DNA of 64,000 bases from Paenibacillus oryzisoli (GCF_001653565.1 NZ_LYPB01000058.1:1-64000), one strand, 5' to 3'; positions 45,151-52,765 are shown, counted from the stretch's first letter. Numbers and translations: made by a program. The notes: generated by a model from the letters alone, not told the origin.

Positions 45151-45946
45151 GTCTTTCAGCCTCCTCAGCTTGTCTATACAATTCTTGAATTTTATTTACT
45201 GATGACGGTTTGCTTTGGGCTTGTCCGCCATTTATAACCGTTAATCTTTTTTTCTCGAATTCGTCATATACCCAACCAGTAAGAACATGGTAATGGGACT
45301 TATATTTAGGTTCTTTAGAAAATATATAATTGCTGAGTTTTTCAATTGCCCATTTTACCGCTTCTTCCGATCCATACTTTTCTATCAACTTTTCATATTC
45401 AATTTTTGATAGGGAGACATTTTGAGCGTAAATATCTTTTATTACTTCTTCTTTAGCCTTATTAGGCTTCTTTTCTTTATTACCCTTATTATTTATTGCC
45501 CTCGCTCTGCCCTCACTCTGCCCTTGCTCTGCCCTCGCTTTGTCCTCTTCATTGCCTTCTACTCTGCCCTTGTAGTTATCAGAATCTTGAAAATACCCAT
45601 ATTTAACAATGGTTAGAAGCAACCCCTTCTTTGCCTTTTGCACTGCCTCGTCCTTTGCCAAGAATTGAGCACGTTCCATCTTGTCTATTGCTGTCCTTAC
45701 GATTTTTATAGTTACGTCTTTATCCGCGATATCATCCACTAATTGTTGATATGAAGTTGCCACTTGCCCGCGCTTTAAGGGAATGATTTCACCGTTTCTA
45801 ATGACATCTCCATCCTGCCACTGAGCTTGCAAAAGTATCTCCATCATGACCATTCGATGCGCACATTTCAGAGATAACCACAACGACGATTTTCTTACTT
45901 GACGAGCTACCATGACGTAACCGCCTGGTATTACTGCCTCTGACAT
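45128..45946 (-). CDS. DnaD/Rep_O-like phage replication initiator
   Basis: 272 residues. N-terminal winged helix (about 1-95; VMMEILLQAQW, IPLKRGQVATSYQQLVDDI) typical of phage replication initiators (Phage_rep_O/DnaD N-terminal). A charged linker is followed by a DnaD-type C-terminal helical domain (YGSEEAVKWAIEKLSNY). It should bind the iterons located inside its own gene and recruit the loader. Confidence 0.82.
   Translation of the reverse strand: MSEAVIPGGYVMVARQVRKSSLWLSLKCAHRMVMMEILLQAQWQDGDVIRNGEIIPLKRGQVATSYQQLVDDIADKDVTIKIVRTAIDKMERAQFLAKDEAVQKAKKGLLLTIVKYGYFQDSDNYKGRVEGNEEDKARAEQGQSEGRARAINNKGNKEKKPNKAKEEVIKDIYAQNVSLSKIEYEKLIEKYGSEEAVKWAIEKLSNYIFSKEPKYKSHYHVLTGWVYDEFEKKRLTVINGGQAQSKPSSVNKIQELYRQAEEAERREANGGY
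45498..45541. repeat. Four 11-bp direct repeats in the initiator gene: probable replication origin
   Basis: Units GCCCTCGCTCT, GCCCTCACTCT, GCCCTTGCTCT and GCCCTCGCTTT follow one another without gaps. Eleven bp is not a multiple of three, so the repeat is not at the protein level; it puts each unit about one helix turn apart. An ACTCTGCCCTTG follows at 45561. This fits phage iterons inside an initiator gene, as in lambda O. Confidence 0.7.
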
Positions 45947-45957
45947 GTCAGCACCAC

Positions 45958-46110
45958 CTAAACAGCCTTGCTGGATTCTAAAACGTCATTTCTAATCAGG
46001 AACATGATGTACTCGGTGCGAGTCTTAAAATTCTCATTTTTCCATTTTTCGTCGATACGATCCAAGAACTTGCGATCAACACGCATTAACACTGTTTTTG
46101 TTTCTTTCAT
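45958..46110 (-). CDS. Ribbon-helix-helix-like DNA-binding protein
   Basis: 50 residues from ATG 46110 (AAGGAGG upstream). A short strand, TKTVLMRVDRKFLDRIDEKWK, and then a helix follow the RHH pattern. It is divergent from another RHH-like gene at 46229, with 8-bp repeats between them. It probably represses its own promoter and perhaps the early operon. Confidence 0.65.
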   Translation of the reverse strand: MKETKTVLMRVDRKFLDRIDEKWKNENFKTRTEYIMFLIRNDVLESSKAV

Positions 46111-46142
46111 TTGAACCGCCTCCTTATAGTTATATTGTATCA

Positions 46143-46158
46143 CATACTATCATACTAA
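46143..46158. promoter_or_regulatory. 8-bp tandem operator-like repeats between two RHH genes
   Basis: CATACTAT (46143-46150) and CATACTAA (46151-46158) are adjacent and so spaced 8 bp, as typical for RHH operators. ATGTATATACAATATGATG follows. Confidence 0.55.
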
Positions 46159-46228
46159 TGTATATACAATATGATGTTTGTGGATAAAAATTTTTGGTGT
46201 GATATAATCCGACATGAGGTGATACTAT

Positions 46229-46387
46229 ATGAGTCAACAATTTAAGAAGATTCGCACTACCTTGACCATAGATCCAGAAGTGTATAAATATTACGAGAAG
46301 CTTGCAGAAGATCAGGAACGCTCTCTTAGTTGGATCATTAATAATCTGTTGAAGCAAAATATGGAGAAGAAAGACGGGAGTAAGTGA
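46229..46387 (+). CDS. CopG-like ribbon-helix-helix protein, plus strand
   Basis: 52 residues with GAGGTG 8 bases upstream and TGATATAAT (extended -10) about 20 bp before it. RTTLTIDPEVYKYYEKLAED and the helix SLSWIINNLLKQ fit CopG-type RHH. It is divergent from the other RHH gene and convergent with the 59-residue gene. It is probably a regulator of the early region. Confidence 0.7.
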   Translation: MSQQFKKIRTTLTIDPEVYKYYEKLAEDQERSLSWIINNLLKQNMEKKDGSK

Positions 46388-46567
46388 CTACTCCCCGTTT
46401 CCCTTCTTAAAATGCCCCCACGCAATCTCCTGTTTCAGTAACCGTAGCATCATCAGCGCGCCTTCGTACTTTTGTATGTCTTCTTCCTTCTCGCTGTCAT
46501 CATACGGTCCGCCGAACACGTGGCGCTTTTTCTCAATCCACTGTAGTAAAGTTTGCTCGTCTATCAT
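46388..46567 (-). CDS. Small phage protein, unknown
   Basis: 59 residues starting in the stop of the 132-residue gene (ATGA). Charged, helical. The stop directly abuts that of the plus-strand RHH gene. Confidence 0.5.
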   Translation of the reverse strand: MIDEQTLLQWIEKKRHVFGGPYDDSEKEEDIQKYEGALMMLRLLKQEIAWGHFKKGNGE

Positions 46568-46962
46568 GGCGTGGCCTCCAGTACAGCGAGGGCTGAGCGA
46601 CAGATTGCTTCAGCCGCAGTTTTTGCTATATATTCCCGATAAATTTCACCACTAAATGCAACGAAGTATTGTCCGTTATGCATAAGTTGCATTGCATAAC
46701 CTTTTTCGTGCATCTTCTCGACTACTTCCCATGCTGCTGATATGTCGGTCGAATACGGTTCGAGTAAATCAGGATCGTCTACTCGTCCAAACTCCATGTG
46801 TTGCATCCATGACTCAAAACCCTCATCAGAAACAACACATCCATCGCCATACTGCTGAACACTGTCCAACACGCACAAGTTCATTACTTTCTCAGCCACA
46901 AGCGCATCCAACTCTCTGCCTGGCTCCATCGCCAATATTTCTTCACGCGTTAACCCTCTCAT
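46564..46962 (-). CDS. Phage ABA-sandwich domain protein
   Basis: 132 residues. The N-terminal MEPGRELDALVAEKVMN signature and the WEVVEKMHEKGYAMQLM middle fit the phage ABA sandwich family, small proteins of unknown role common in Bacillales phages. It starts in the stop of the 75-residue gene. Confidence 0.75.
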   Translation of the reverse strand: MRGLTREEILAMEPGRELDALVAEKVMNLCVLDSVQQYGDGCVVSDEGFESWMQHMEFGRVDDPDLLEPYSTDISAAWEVVEKMHEKGYAMQLMHNGQYFVAFSGEIYREYIAKTAAEAICRSALAVLEATP

Positions 46963-47186
46963 GCCTTCGCCTCCAGTAGCTCAATGACTTTATAGTTCGG
47001 ATGCTGCCTTGCACTAATTTCTTTTAGTTCAATCGCAAATTCCTTGCTTATGTTGAATGTGTAGTCATATAAAACTTCCGGATCCTTGTCCAACACTTCG
47101 GCTATTTCGCCAATTTGATCATTAGTTCCGATGTAAATCTCTTGTGACCCGATGCTGGATATGAATGCGTAGTTATCGTTGCTCAT
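46959..47186 (-). CDS. Small phage protein, unknown
   Basis: 75 residues, GGAGGAG upstream of the ATG. Alpha/beta, no family recognised. ATGA overlap with the next gene. Confidence 0.5.
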   Translation of the reverse strand: MSNDNYAFISSIGSQEIYIGTNDQIGEIAEVLDKDPEVLYDYTFNISKEFAIELKEISARQHPNYKVIELLEAKA

Positions 47187-47210
47187 AGTCTCCTCCTAAA
47201 CTTACTCCAA

Positions 47211-47270
47211 CCGTATGATATGACGTGCGGCAAGTAGCGTATTCGGTCTATCCAGATGGTCATAGGGACC
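47211..47270 (-). repeat. Intercistronic hairpin element, copy D
   Basis: TATGAC pairs with GTCATA around a loop with ATAGACCGAATA. The plus-strand core ATTCGGTCTATCCAGATGG is at 47241-47259. It fills the gap between the 63-residue and 75-residue genes. It is the most diverged copy. Confidence 0.5.
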
Positions 47271-47297
47271 TCCTTATGCATATAAATCTTGTGTTCA

Positions 47298-47489
47298 TTA
47301 ATTCGCTTCCAAAGACTTCACTTTCCGTTGTAACAAATCGTTTTCCGCTGTTAATAGTTCAACCTGCGTTACCAATGCCAACATTTTCCCTCTTACTGGA
47401 TCAGCGTATTGCATTGCCAATTTTTTAATTTCCATCAACTCGATTACATCCACGTTCATCATCCTTCCCTTAGGTATCTCAGTATTCAT
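47298..47489 (-). CDS. Small coiled-coil phage protein
   Basis: 63 residues from ATG 47489, chosen so as not to overlap the upstream gene. Ends in a leucine-rich helix (LVTQVELLTAENDLLQRKV). Start uncertain, unknown role. Confidence 0.45.
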   Translation of the reverse strand: MNTEIPKGRMMNVDVIELMEIKKLAMQYADPVRGKMLALVTQVELLTAENDLLQRKVKSLEAN

Positions 47490-47502
47490 GAATTTCCGTT
47501 GC

Positions 47503-47709
47503 TTAATTACTCTGACGTACCCGATCTTCGGCCCATTCCAAAGCATCCGATAACTCGTTATAAAGATTCTTTGATCCACTTTCATAAATACAATCGATCA
47601 TATCGTTGGCAGCTACATTCAATTCAAAAAGCTGGATGCACCAAGTTTCATCGACCGTGAACATCATCATCTGATGTAATTCACGAAGTTTTTTAATCAG
47701 ATCTTCCAT
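47503..47709 (-). CDS. Small phage protein, unknown
   Basis: 68 residues with GAGGTG upstream. Helical and acidic. No family recognised. Confidence 0.5.
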   Translation of the reverse strand: MEDLIKKLRELHQMMMFTVDETWCIQLFELNVAANDMIDCIYESGSKNLYNELSDALEWAEDRVRQSN

Positions 47710-47734
47710 TTGTTCACCTCATGATCTTCGATAT

Positions 47735-47992
47735 TCAGTCCTGTCCGTCTCGCAGACGAGACATTTCCAGTTTGTATCGCTGCTTGATAAAGTCCGAATG
47801 TCTACCACTTTTAACATTCCGGTGCCGGTCCGCGATATATGCATGATGTGCGTGATCAATTGACCTGCTTGGATTGCTCCACCATGACTCTGTGTATTTA
47901 CCATTGCCATCGGTGAACCGACTCTTAAATCCATTAAATTCTCCTGGCTTTGATTCGTAACGCCACATTTCAAATTTCAAACGTCCTGCCAT
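47735..47992 (-). CDS. Small phage protein, unknown
   Basis: 85 residues from ATG 47992, with GAGGTG 7 bases upstream. Basic, aromatic and Arg/His-rich (GNGKYTESWWSNPSRSIDHA). An upstream ATG in frame lies within the conserved junction sequence and is less likely. Confidence 0.5.
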   Translation of the reverse strand: MAGRLKFEMWRYESKPGEFNGFKSRFTDGNGKYTESWWSNPSRSIDHAHHAYIADRHRNVKSGRHSDFIKQRYKLEMSRLRDGQD

Positions 47993-48018
47993 TATTTTCA
48001 CCTCATGTATTTCAGTAT

Positions 48019-48204
48019 TCATTTTGATACTTCGTCACGAGTCCAACCGAAGCAAATCTTTAGAGCGCCAATACTCAACGTCCATCCGAATAAATCACCG
48101 AAAATCTGCCACCCATGAGTAGTAAACCAACGATTCACAAGACCCGTTTGTTTCTTTGTGCGCCACTTGAATCGAATAGGGAAATATAGATATTTTGGTT
48201 TCAT
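48019..48204 (-). CDS. Small phage protein, unknown
   Basis: 61 residues, basic, Trp-rich, possibly membrane-associated (DLFGWTLSIGALKICFG). Starts in the stop of the 50-residue gene (ATGA). Ends in the repeated ATGAATA junction. Confidence 0.5.
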   Translation of the reverse strand: MKPKYLYFPIRFKWRTKKQTGLVNRWFTTHGWQIFGDLFGWTLSIGALKICFGWTRDEVSK

Positions 48205-48353
48205 ATTTTTGAGTTCGCCCCTTCATTTAGGATGAAATCTTTTAGGCTCTTTAGTTCCAAAATTGCAATTTTTGCAGAAGTGTCATAAGCAAACATTTCA
48301 TACTCTGCTATACGTTTTTCAACCTCTTTTAAGATAGTCGGAGCATGTTTCAC
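48201..48353 (-). CDS. Small helical phage protein
   Basis: 50 residues from GTG 48353, with AGGAAGTG 8 bases upstream. Helical with Lys/Glu. ATGA overlap with the following gene. Unknown. Confidence 0.5.
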   Translation of the reverse strand: MKHAPTILKEVEKRIAEYEMFAYDTSAKIAILELKSLKDFILNEGANSKI

Positions 48354-48369
48354 TATGAACACTTCCTAT

Positions 48370-48504
48370 TCATTTTGTTTCGTGTTTTTCTAGCCAATCA
48401 ATCAAGCGGATTAACAAAGGTTGCTTTCTCGGTTTGTAATCTTCATTCATACCCGCAACCATCGCTAATCCAATTACAGCCATTACGATTCCGAATATAG
48501 CCAT
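48370..48504 (-). CDS. Small single-span phage protein
   Basis: 44 residues, one membrane helix (IFGIVMAVIGLAMVAGM), then a basic and amphipathic tail. GAGGTG 9 bases upstream. Ends in the repeated ACAAAATGAATA junction. Confidence 0.5.
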   Translation of the reverse strand: MAIFGIVMAVIGLAMVAGMNEDYKPRKQPLLIRLIDWLEKHETK

Positions 48505-48522
48505 TTAACGGACACCTCGTAT

Positions 48523-48747
48523 TCATTTTGTTCCGTCGTTTAAATATTGTTCGCACGTTTCTATTAAAGCCAAAGCTTCAGCTTCGCATCTGGTGTTTTC
48601 TGTTACGACTTTGAGGGCTTTCATAAGCGCCGCAATGCAATATCCTTGAGGATGTGGGTGCATGTAATTTGCTATATCACCTGCTAGATCAGCGTGAACC
48701 TCTATTAGATTTTTAAGTTTTTTAGGTGTCCTTACCCTATATTTCAT
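48523..48747 (-). CDS. Small helical phage protein
   Basis: 74 residues, helical with scattered Cys. GGGGGTG lies upstream. Ends in the repeated ACAAAATGAATA junction. No family recognised. Confidence 0.5.
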   Translation of the reverse strand: MKYRVRTPKKLKNLIEVHADLAGDIANYMHPHPQGYCIAALMKALKVVTENTRCEAEALALIETCEQYLNDGTK

Positions 48748-48772
48748 ATGACACCCCCATGGATAAATTTAT

Positions 48773-48997
48773 TCAATATGTTGCCTCGGACTTTTTCAAA
48801 TCCTTAACAGGATTAAGTTGGTTATAGGAATCCAATGTCCATTGCGAAGATTCACATTTCTTGCACAACCTGCCCCCAATAACTTCTTTATGCCTTAATG
48901 TTCTAAAATCATCATCAAACTTTACGCCACATAAGGATTGTAACGATTCTCCGAACTGTATATGTGTTACTACCTTGCCAGATGTTTTGATATACAT
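48773..48997 (-). CDS. Small phage protein with CXXC
   Basis: 74 residues, GGGGTG upstream. TSGKVVTHIQFGES and GRLCKKCESSQW suggest a small zinc-binding fold. Unknown role. Confidence 0.5.
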   Translation of the reverse strand: MYIKTSGKVVTHIQFGESLQSLCGVKFDDDFRTLRHKEVIGGRLCKKCESSQWTLDSYNQLNPVKDLKKSEATY

Positions 48998-49021
48998 ACG
49001 CTCACCCCACGGACAATTTAT

Positions 49022-49195
49022 TCATTTTGATACTTTGGACTTTTTCTTCTCGATCACCTTAATGCGAATTGTTCCCCGATCATAATAAGATTCGATATTC
49101 ACTTTCTCTATGTTCTCGCCATGAGCTTTGATGAAAGCTTGAACTACAGTCGCAATTGCTTTTTCCAATTCTGAAGTAAATTTATTTCCGTCCAT
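49022..49195 (-). CDS. Small phage protein, unknown
   Basis: 57 residues, ending in a basic KKKSKVSK and the repeated AAAATGAATA junction. Alpha/beta. The start lies about 70 bp after intercistronic element copy C; no strong ribosome site. Confidence 0.45.
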   Translation of the reverse strand: MDGNKFTSELEKAIATVVQAFIKAHGENIEKVNIESYYDRGTIRIKVIEKKKSKVSK

Positions 49196-49229
49196 CTCAT
49201 GTACACCGCCTATTCATTCTTCACATTAC

Positions 49230-49293
49230 GGAGGCCCACCCTCGGCCCCCGCTATCGCTAAGTATTTCGGTCGTTTCGATGGCGCTAGCGCCG
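49230..49293 (-). repeat. Intercistronic hairpin element, copy C
   Basis: CGCCATCG pairs with CGATAGCG (7 of 8 pairs) around a 19-base loop AAACGACCGAAATACTTAG. A preceding GGCGCTAGCGCC palindrome parallels the GGCCGCAGGCC of copy B. Confidence 0.65.
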
Positions 49294-49539
49294 TTAATCC
49301 ATAATGAACTGCAATACTTCTACTTCCATACTGTCAGGTGAATCTAAACTGTCGTCATATTCACTTATTTTGATATCAGCTTTTTTTAGAACACGCAGCG
49401 CATCATCCAAAGATTCTTTACTCTCCATCCGGTTCATCAATATTTCCAGCACATCTTCTGACATGTCATCCGGTACGTGAATTTCAATTTCTCTCGTATA
49501 TTTCAAAATCTCTTCAACTTCTAAAGTAACTTTCTTCAT
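49294..49539 (-). CDS. Small acidic phage protein
   Basis: 81 residues, GGAGGATG upstream. Acidic, VPDDMSEDVLEILMNRME; no family recognised. Lies after the exonuclease gene and before element copy C. Confidence 0.55.
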   Translation of the reverse strand: MKKVTLEVEEILKYTREIEIHVPDDMSEDVLEILMNRMESKESLDDALRVLKKADIKISEYDDSLDSPDSMEVEVLQFIMD

Positions 49540-49572
49540 TTCGCATCCTCCAATAGTCTCAATCTGAATTGT

Positions 49573-50361
49573 TCAAACTACTAATAGATCTAAATAATGC
49601 GTGATCCCCTTCAGCTGCTTCGACTCCCGACAGAAACGACACTTCTCGCATCTGTTCGGCTCTTCCATTCCCGTTTTGACTGACATGATACGAGGCATGT
49701 TTGAAGCAATAACTCCTAGCTCTCGTTCAATGTCGTTGTCATCGAATCCGATCACTTCTTTGTCTGGGATGTCCTCTTTGGACACGGCTACGATAAGCGG
49801 TTTCAACCAGTTCTGACGCTTTGCCCATCTCTTCTCGATCTCAGCATATATAGCCATCTGCGTATCGTATTTGTAAGCTTCGACGAATGAGACATAACCG
49901 CGGTCGTTGTCCCAATATTTGTCCCGAATGCTTTTAACTGTTTTAATATCTGCGAAAATTGATTTATCTGGATTGTATGAGTCCTGCTTGATCTTCCAAA
50001 CTGCGCCAGCGAATCCGGCGGTCATTATTACTTCCTTTTGCCCTTGCAGAATGAACATGCAGAACGGGTCTGACTTAATTACTCCAATCATCTGATCCGC
50101 TTTTTCATAGTCTGCGTACGGCTTACCTTTGGCGTTATAGATAACATCTGCATTCTCAAGCTTGTACTCTTCTAAAGTTCCCTCGAATGCTGCGTGGACG
50201 TAGGAGCCAACACCGAACACTCCTGGTGCTGACTCACTCCATCCATTGATCTTAGCCATAGCCATGGCCTCGCAAGCTAAGAAGTCCTTATACTGGCTAT
50301 TGCTCATGTACTGTTTATTGGCTTCCTCAGAGTGGTAATTCTGATTGGTTAGGGTCAGCAT
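49573..50361 (-). CDS. PD-(D/E)XK exonuclease (RecE/PDDEXK_12-like)
   Basis: 262 residues, AGGAGG upstream. MSNSQYKDFLACEAMAMAK is the N-terminal signature of RecE/Cas4-like phage exonucleases. The active-site motif runs from the hydrophobic strand FADIKTVKSI (D...K) to QMAIYAEI. A C-terminal Cys cluster (CEKCRFCRESK) may bind metal. It overlaps the preceding gene by 35 bp. It degrades linear dsDNA for single-strand annealing. Confidence 0.82.
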   Translation of the reverse strand: MLTLTNQNYHSEEANKQYMSNSQYKDFLACEAMAMAKINGWSESAPGVFGVGSYVHAAFEGTLEEYKLENADVIYNAKGKPYADYEKADQMIGVIKSDPFCMFILQGQKEVIMTAGFAGAVWKIKQDSYNPDKSIFADIKTVKSIRDKYWDNDRGYVSFVEAYKYDTQMAIYAEIEKRWAKRQNWLKPLIVAVSKEDIPDKEVIGFDDNDIERELGVIASNMPRIMSVKTGMEEPNRCEKCRFCRESKQLKGITHYLDLLVV

Positions 50362-51217
50362 TTTTTGCCTCCTCCTGTTTTTTCAGGTATTCATCAAACC
50401 CATCGATCACACTTGAATGTGTGGGATCTGTAGAGGCCTTCTGAGACGCTTTAATCTCGAAGTAATCCTCTCGTTTACCCATGCCATCTCGAAGCGTCTT
50501 ATACACGTTTCTGAGTCTTACAAGGTCTTGTTCACTGAATGCGTCAGCCTTACAACCAATAAACTTTTCAAGCATTGACTGGTTCACTTGATGATCTTTC
50601 TCAAACATTACAATCATTGTCCTGATTCGATCACCAATAGGTTCTTTATTACCACTAGCCATCGTTTGTTTGCACTTTTCTACAGCCGCATCAATTACAT
50701 CACCAGGTATGACCCCAAGGATGCAGGCACGTAATCTACGAGCGCCGTTGTTAGCTACTAATTCGTAAATATCACGCGGATCATCTAACTTACTTATTGA
50801 CCCTTTTGCTTTACGCTCATGTCGCACATCGAATATTTTGGACTGACGAACATTGGTTTCGAGGTCCCAGGCGTAAGACATAGCCTTGGAAACTCCTGCT
50901 TTCTGTTCCAACTCGATCACTCCAAAATCAATATTCCCCCAGTTTTGAGCGACTACTTCAGCCAATCTAATGGATGGACCAGTAACTTTTTGACCACCGC
51001 GTGGAAATTCATAACATGCTTGTTCCGCCAGAATCTTACGTTCGCACGCTTTCATGATTTTATTGAATGCCGTGAACTCATCCCGAGGAAACTGTTTTGC
51101 AACGAACATTGCCATCTGTACTTCTTGCGCCTGTCTTCCTACCATCATTTCAGTCACGACTGACTTTTCTTGCTTAACTTGCGGCATATATGAACCAAAA
51201 TCCATCACTGATTCCAT
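50327..51217 (-). CDS. Probable single-strand annealing or recombination partner protein
   Basis: 296 residues, CGGAGG upstream. The middle (YEFPRGGQKVTGPSIRLAE, VIELEQKAGVSKAMSYAWDLET, RRLRACILGVIPGD) matches a phage family commonly paired with PDDEXK exonuclease genes. By position it is likely to be the annealing protein (RecT/Redbeta functional analogue), but homology to those is not visible. Confidence 0.6.
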   Translation of the reverse strand: MESVMDFGSYMPQVKQEKSVVTEMMVGRQAQEVQMAMFVAKQFPRDEFTAFNKIMKACERKILAEQACYEFPRGGQKVTGPSIRLAEVVAQNWGNIDFGVIELEQKAGVSKAMSYAWDLETNVRQSKIFDVRHERKAKGSISKLDDPRDIYELVANNGARRLRACILGVIPGDVIDAAVEKCKQTMASGNKEPIGDRIRTMIVMFEKDHQVNQSMLEKFIGCKADAFSEQDLVRLRNVYKTLRDGMGKREDYFEIKASQKASTDPTHSSVIDGFDEYLKKQEEAKNADPNQSELPL

Positions 51218-51256
51218 GTCAAAACCTCCGTTTTATGTTATAATGGCAGCAGAAAC

Positions 51257-51448
51257 TTAACTTAGTCGTTGAATTTCACGGGCCACTGTTGACGCAGCGG
51301 CTTTTTGTCGTTCTTTCTGTTTCTTCAATAACGCCTGCTTGTCCACGTCCGAAACGCGATCCAGCATAACCTTTCGGCACATTGTCTTAATTCGCTCAAG
51401 CCCCGGGCGATAACGTACTTCCTTGTATGCTTGGTATATTTTGCTCAT
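51257..51448 (-). CDS. Small helical phage protein
   Basis: 63 residues from ATG 51448 (GGGAGG 9 bases upstream). Very basic C-terminal helix. Overlaps the 66-residue gene by 53 bp. Unknown. Confidence 0.5.
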   Translation of the reverse strand: MSKIYQAYKEVRYRPGLERIKTMCRKVMLDRVSDVDKQALLKKQKERQKAAASTVAREIQRLS

Positions 51449-51596
51449 TCGCCTCAGCCTCCCGCCGCTTAATTTCTGTCTCCAACATGTGCTTTTCAGC
51501 AGGGCTGTTAGAGAAAACAAAATTTCGTTGGAGTTCGTCAGTTGATTCGAAATGGTAAAAGTCTTTCAGCCACTGAGGGCTCAGGAATTTACTCAT
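51396..51596 (-). CDS. Small phage protein, unknown
   Basis: 66 residues from ATG 51596, in the stop of the upstream gene (ATGA; GGAGAGG upstream). Helical with KHMLETEIKRREAEANEQN. Unknown. Confidence 0.5.
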   Translation of the reverse strand: MSKFLSPQWLKDFYHFESTDELQRNFVFSNSPAEKHMLETEIKRREAEANEQNIPSIQGSTLSPGA

Positions 51597-51781
51597 GCAA
51601 TCCTCTCCTCTACCGCAGTATGTGACTCCGCATTCAACAGTTCTAATTGCCATTGTTTCAGTGTTATCACTCGGATAACTCTCATGCCTGCTGCTTTAGC
51701 CCGGCGCCATACGCTTGCTTCTTCATCGTCTAAGTAGGAGATATTGCGATTGTCAGACGTTTGAGCGATGTAGTCTGTCAT
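51593..51781 (-). CDS. Small phage protein, unknown
   Basis: 62 residues from ATG 51781 (GGAAGAGG upstream), overlapping the 48-residue gene by 4 bp. Contains ISYLDDEEASVWRRAKAAGMRV. Unknown. Confidence 0.5.
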   Translation of the reverse strand: MTDYIAQTSDNRNISYLDDEEASVWRRAKAAGMRVIRVITLKQWQLELLNAESHTAVEERIA

Positions 51782-51924
51782 TTCATATCCTCTTCCTTTC
51801 GGCATGATAAACATGTAGTGTGTCCTTCATAGTGCGAATCATGGATGTTCTTTTGTATGGTCATTGTTTTACCGCAGGACTTGCAAGTGAAGGTGACTTT
51901 AGGCTGTTCTGCTGATTGGCTCAT
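51778..51924 (-). CDS. Small zinc-finger phage protein
   Basis: 48 residues with CKSCGKT and CLSCRKE, a two-CXXC zinc ribbon. GGAG 8 bases upstream. Overlaps the 61-residue gene by 26 bp. Confidence 0.55.
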   Translation of the reverse strand: MSQSAEQPKVTFTCKSCGKTMTIQKNIHDSHYEGHTTCLSCRKEEDMK

Positions 51925-52084
51925 ATAACTTAGGCTCCTTTAAGACCACTGGCCCATGATATTTAACCGTTGCATCTTTACCGCAGCAAGGACAAAATGA
52001 GTCGTCAAATGCTGGCTCGAAGCTTGTATAGAATGGCTTCGCATCTCCATCACATTCGGTGCAGGTGAATTTGTGAAGTGTCAT
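51899..52084 (-). CDS. Small zinc-ribbon phage protein
   Basis: 61 residues with CTECDGD and [11 protein letters not shown] overlap with the pentapeptide gene. A second zinc-ribbon protein in a row, possibly a paralog of the 48-residue one. Confidence 0.6.
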   Translation of the reverse strand: MTLHKFTCTECDGDAKPFYTSFEPAFDDSFCPCCGKDATVKYHGPVVLKEPKLYEPISRTA

Positions 52085-52680
52085 ACCGCAACTACCTCCT
52101 CGTCATTCTCCGCTTGCCACTCTTCAATCCACTCAACTACCAACTTACTGATTGGATTATTTTCAGGTGTATCGCCACGTTTGATAGCTAGGAATAAACG
52201 TTCAGCTGGTCGCCTTGAATCTGGTTCAATGCCTTTAAGTTCTGTATAGTTGCATTTACGTACATTTGCGATAGTGCCGACCAAACAAGCGCATTCTCCC
52301 TCGTATACCGATCCGTCAACTCTCCCATTTTTCAAAGCATCAAGTAGTCCAGGTATTTCATTTGGTGTAATTGAGATTATTTTTAGTACATCTTCCTTGG
52401 CACGTCTCAGGTTGGCACCGCTCAGGTTGGCACCGCTCAGGTTGGCATAGCTCAGGTTGGCATAGCTCAGGTTGGCATCGCTCAGGTTGGCATCGCTCAG
52501 GTTGGCATCGCTCAGGTTGGCATAGCTCAGGTTGGCATCGCTCAGGTTGGCATCGCTCAGGTTGGCATAGCTTAGGTTGGCATAGCTCAGGTTGGCACAT
52601 TGACCACCTTCATCATCACGTAACCACTTGCGGTGTAAGTCCAGTAGTTCTTTTAACTGTTCAGCTGTATAAGTTTTCAT
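52081..52680 (-). CDS. Pentapeptide-repeat protein
   Basis: 199 residues. After a 27-residue N-terminus, thirteen five-residue repeats (mostly ANLSD or ANLSY, then ANLSG) fill about 29-93; a C-terminal domain of about 100 residues follows. Pentapeptide proteins form right-handed quadrilateral helices and some mimic DNA to inhibit gyrase; that role is not shown here. The DNA repeats are nearly identical, suggesting recent expansion. Confidence 0.85.
   Translation of the reverse strand: MKTYTAEQLKELLDLHRKWLRDDEGGQCANLSYANLSYANLSDANLSDANLSYANLSDANLSDANLSDANLSYANLSYANLSGANLSGANLRRAKEDVLKIISITPNEIPGLLDALKNGRVDGSVYEGECACLVGTIANVRKCNYTELKGIEPDSRRPAERLFLAIKRGDTPENNPISKLVVEWIEEWQAENDEEVVAV
52406..52597 (-). 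repeat. 15-bp minisatellite encoding pentapeptide repeats
   Basis: About thirteen copies of CTCAGGTTGGCATCG-type units (plus strand). Units differ at one or two third positions only. It can gain or lose units in frame. Confidence 0.9.
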
Positions 52681-52765
52681 ATGAGTACTCCTTAGTTTTG
52701 ATTTCTGATTACTATAATGTTCCAGTGTGCTATATTACTTTAGGTGCTTAATTGTTAGGAATGTG

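Noticed and set aside
47719..47973. 84-codon minus-strand frame overlapping the 85-residue gene
   Set aside because: The other frame has GAGGTG at the proper distance; this one lacks a ribosome site.
52371..52751. Plus-strand frame with Ser-Gly-Trp-His repeats
   Set aside because: Complement of the pentapeptide minisatellite; no ribosome site.
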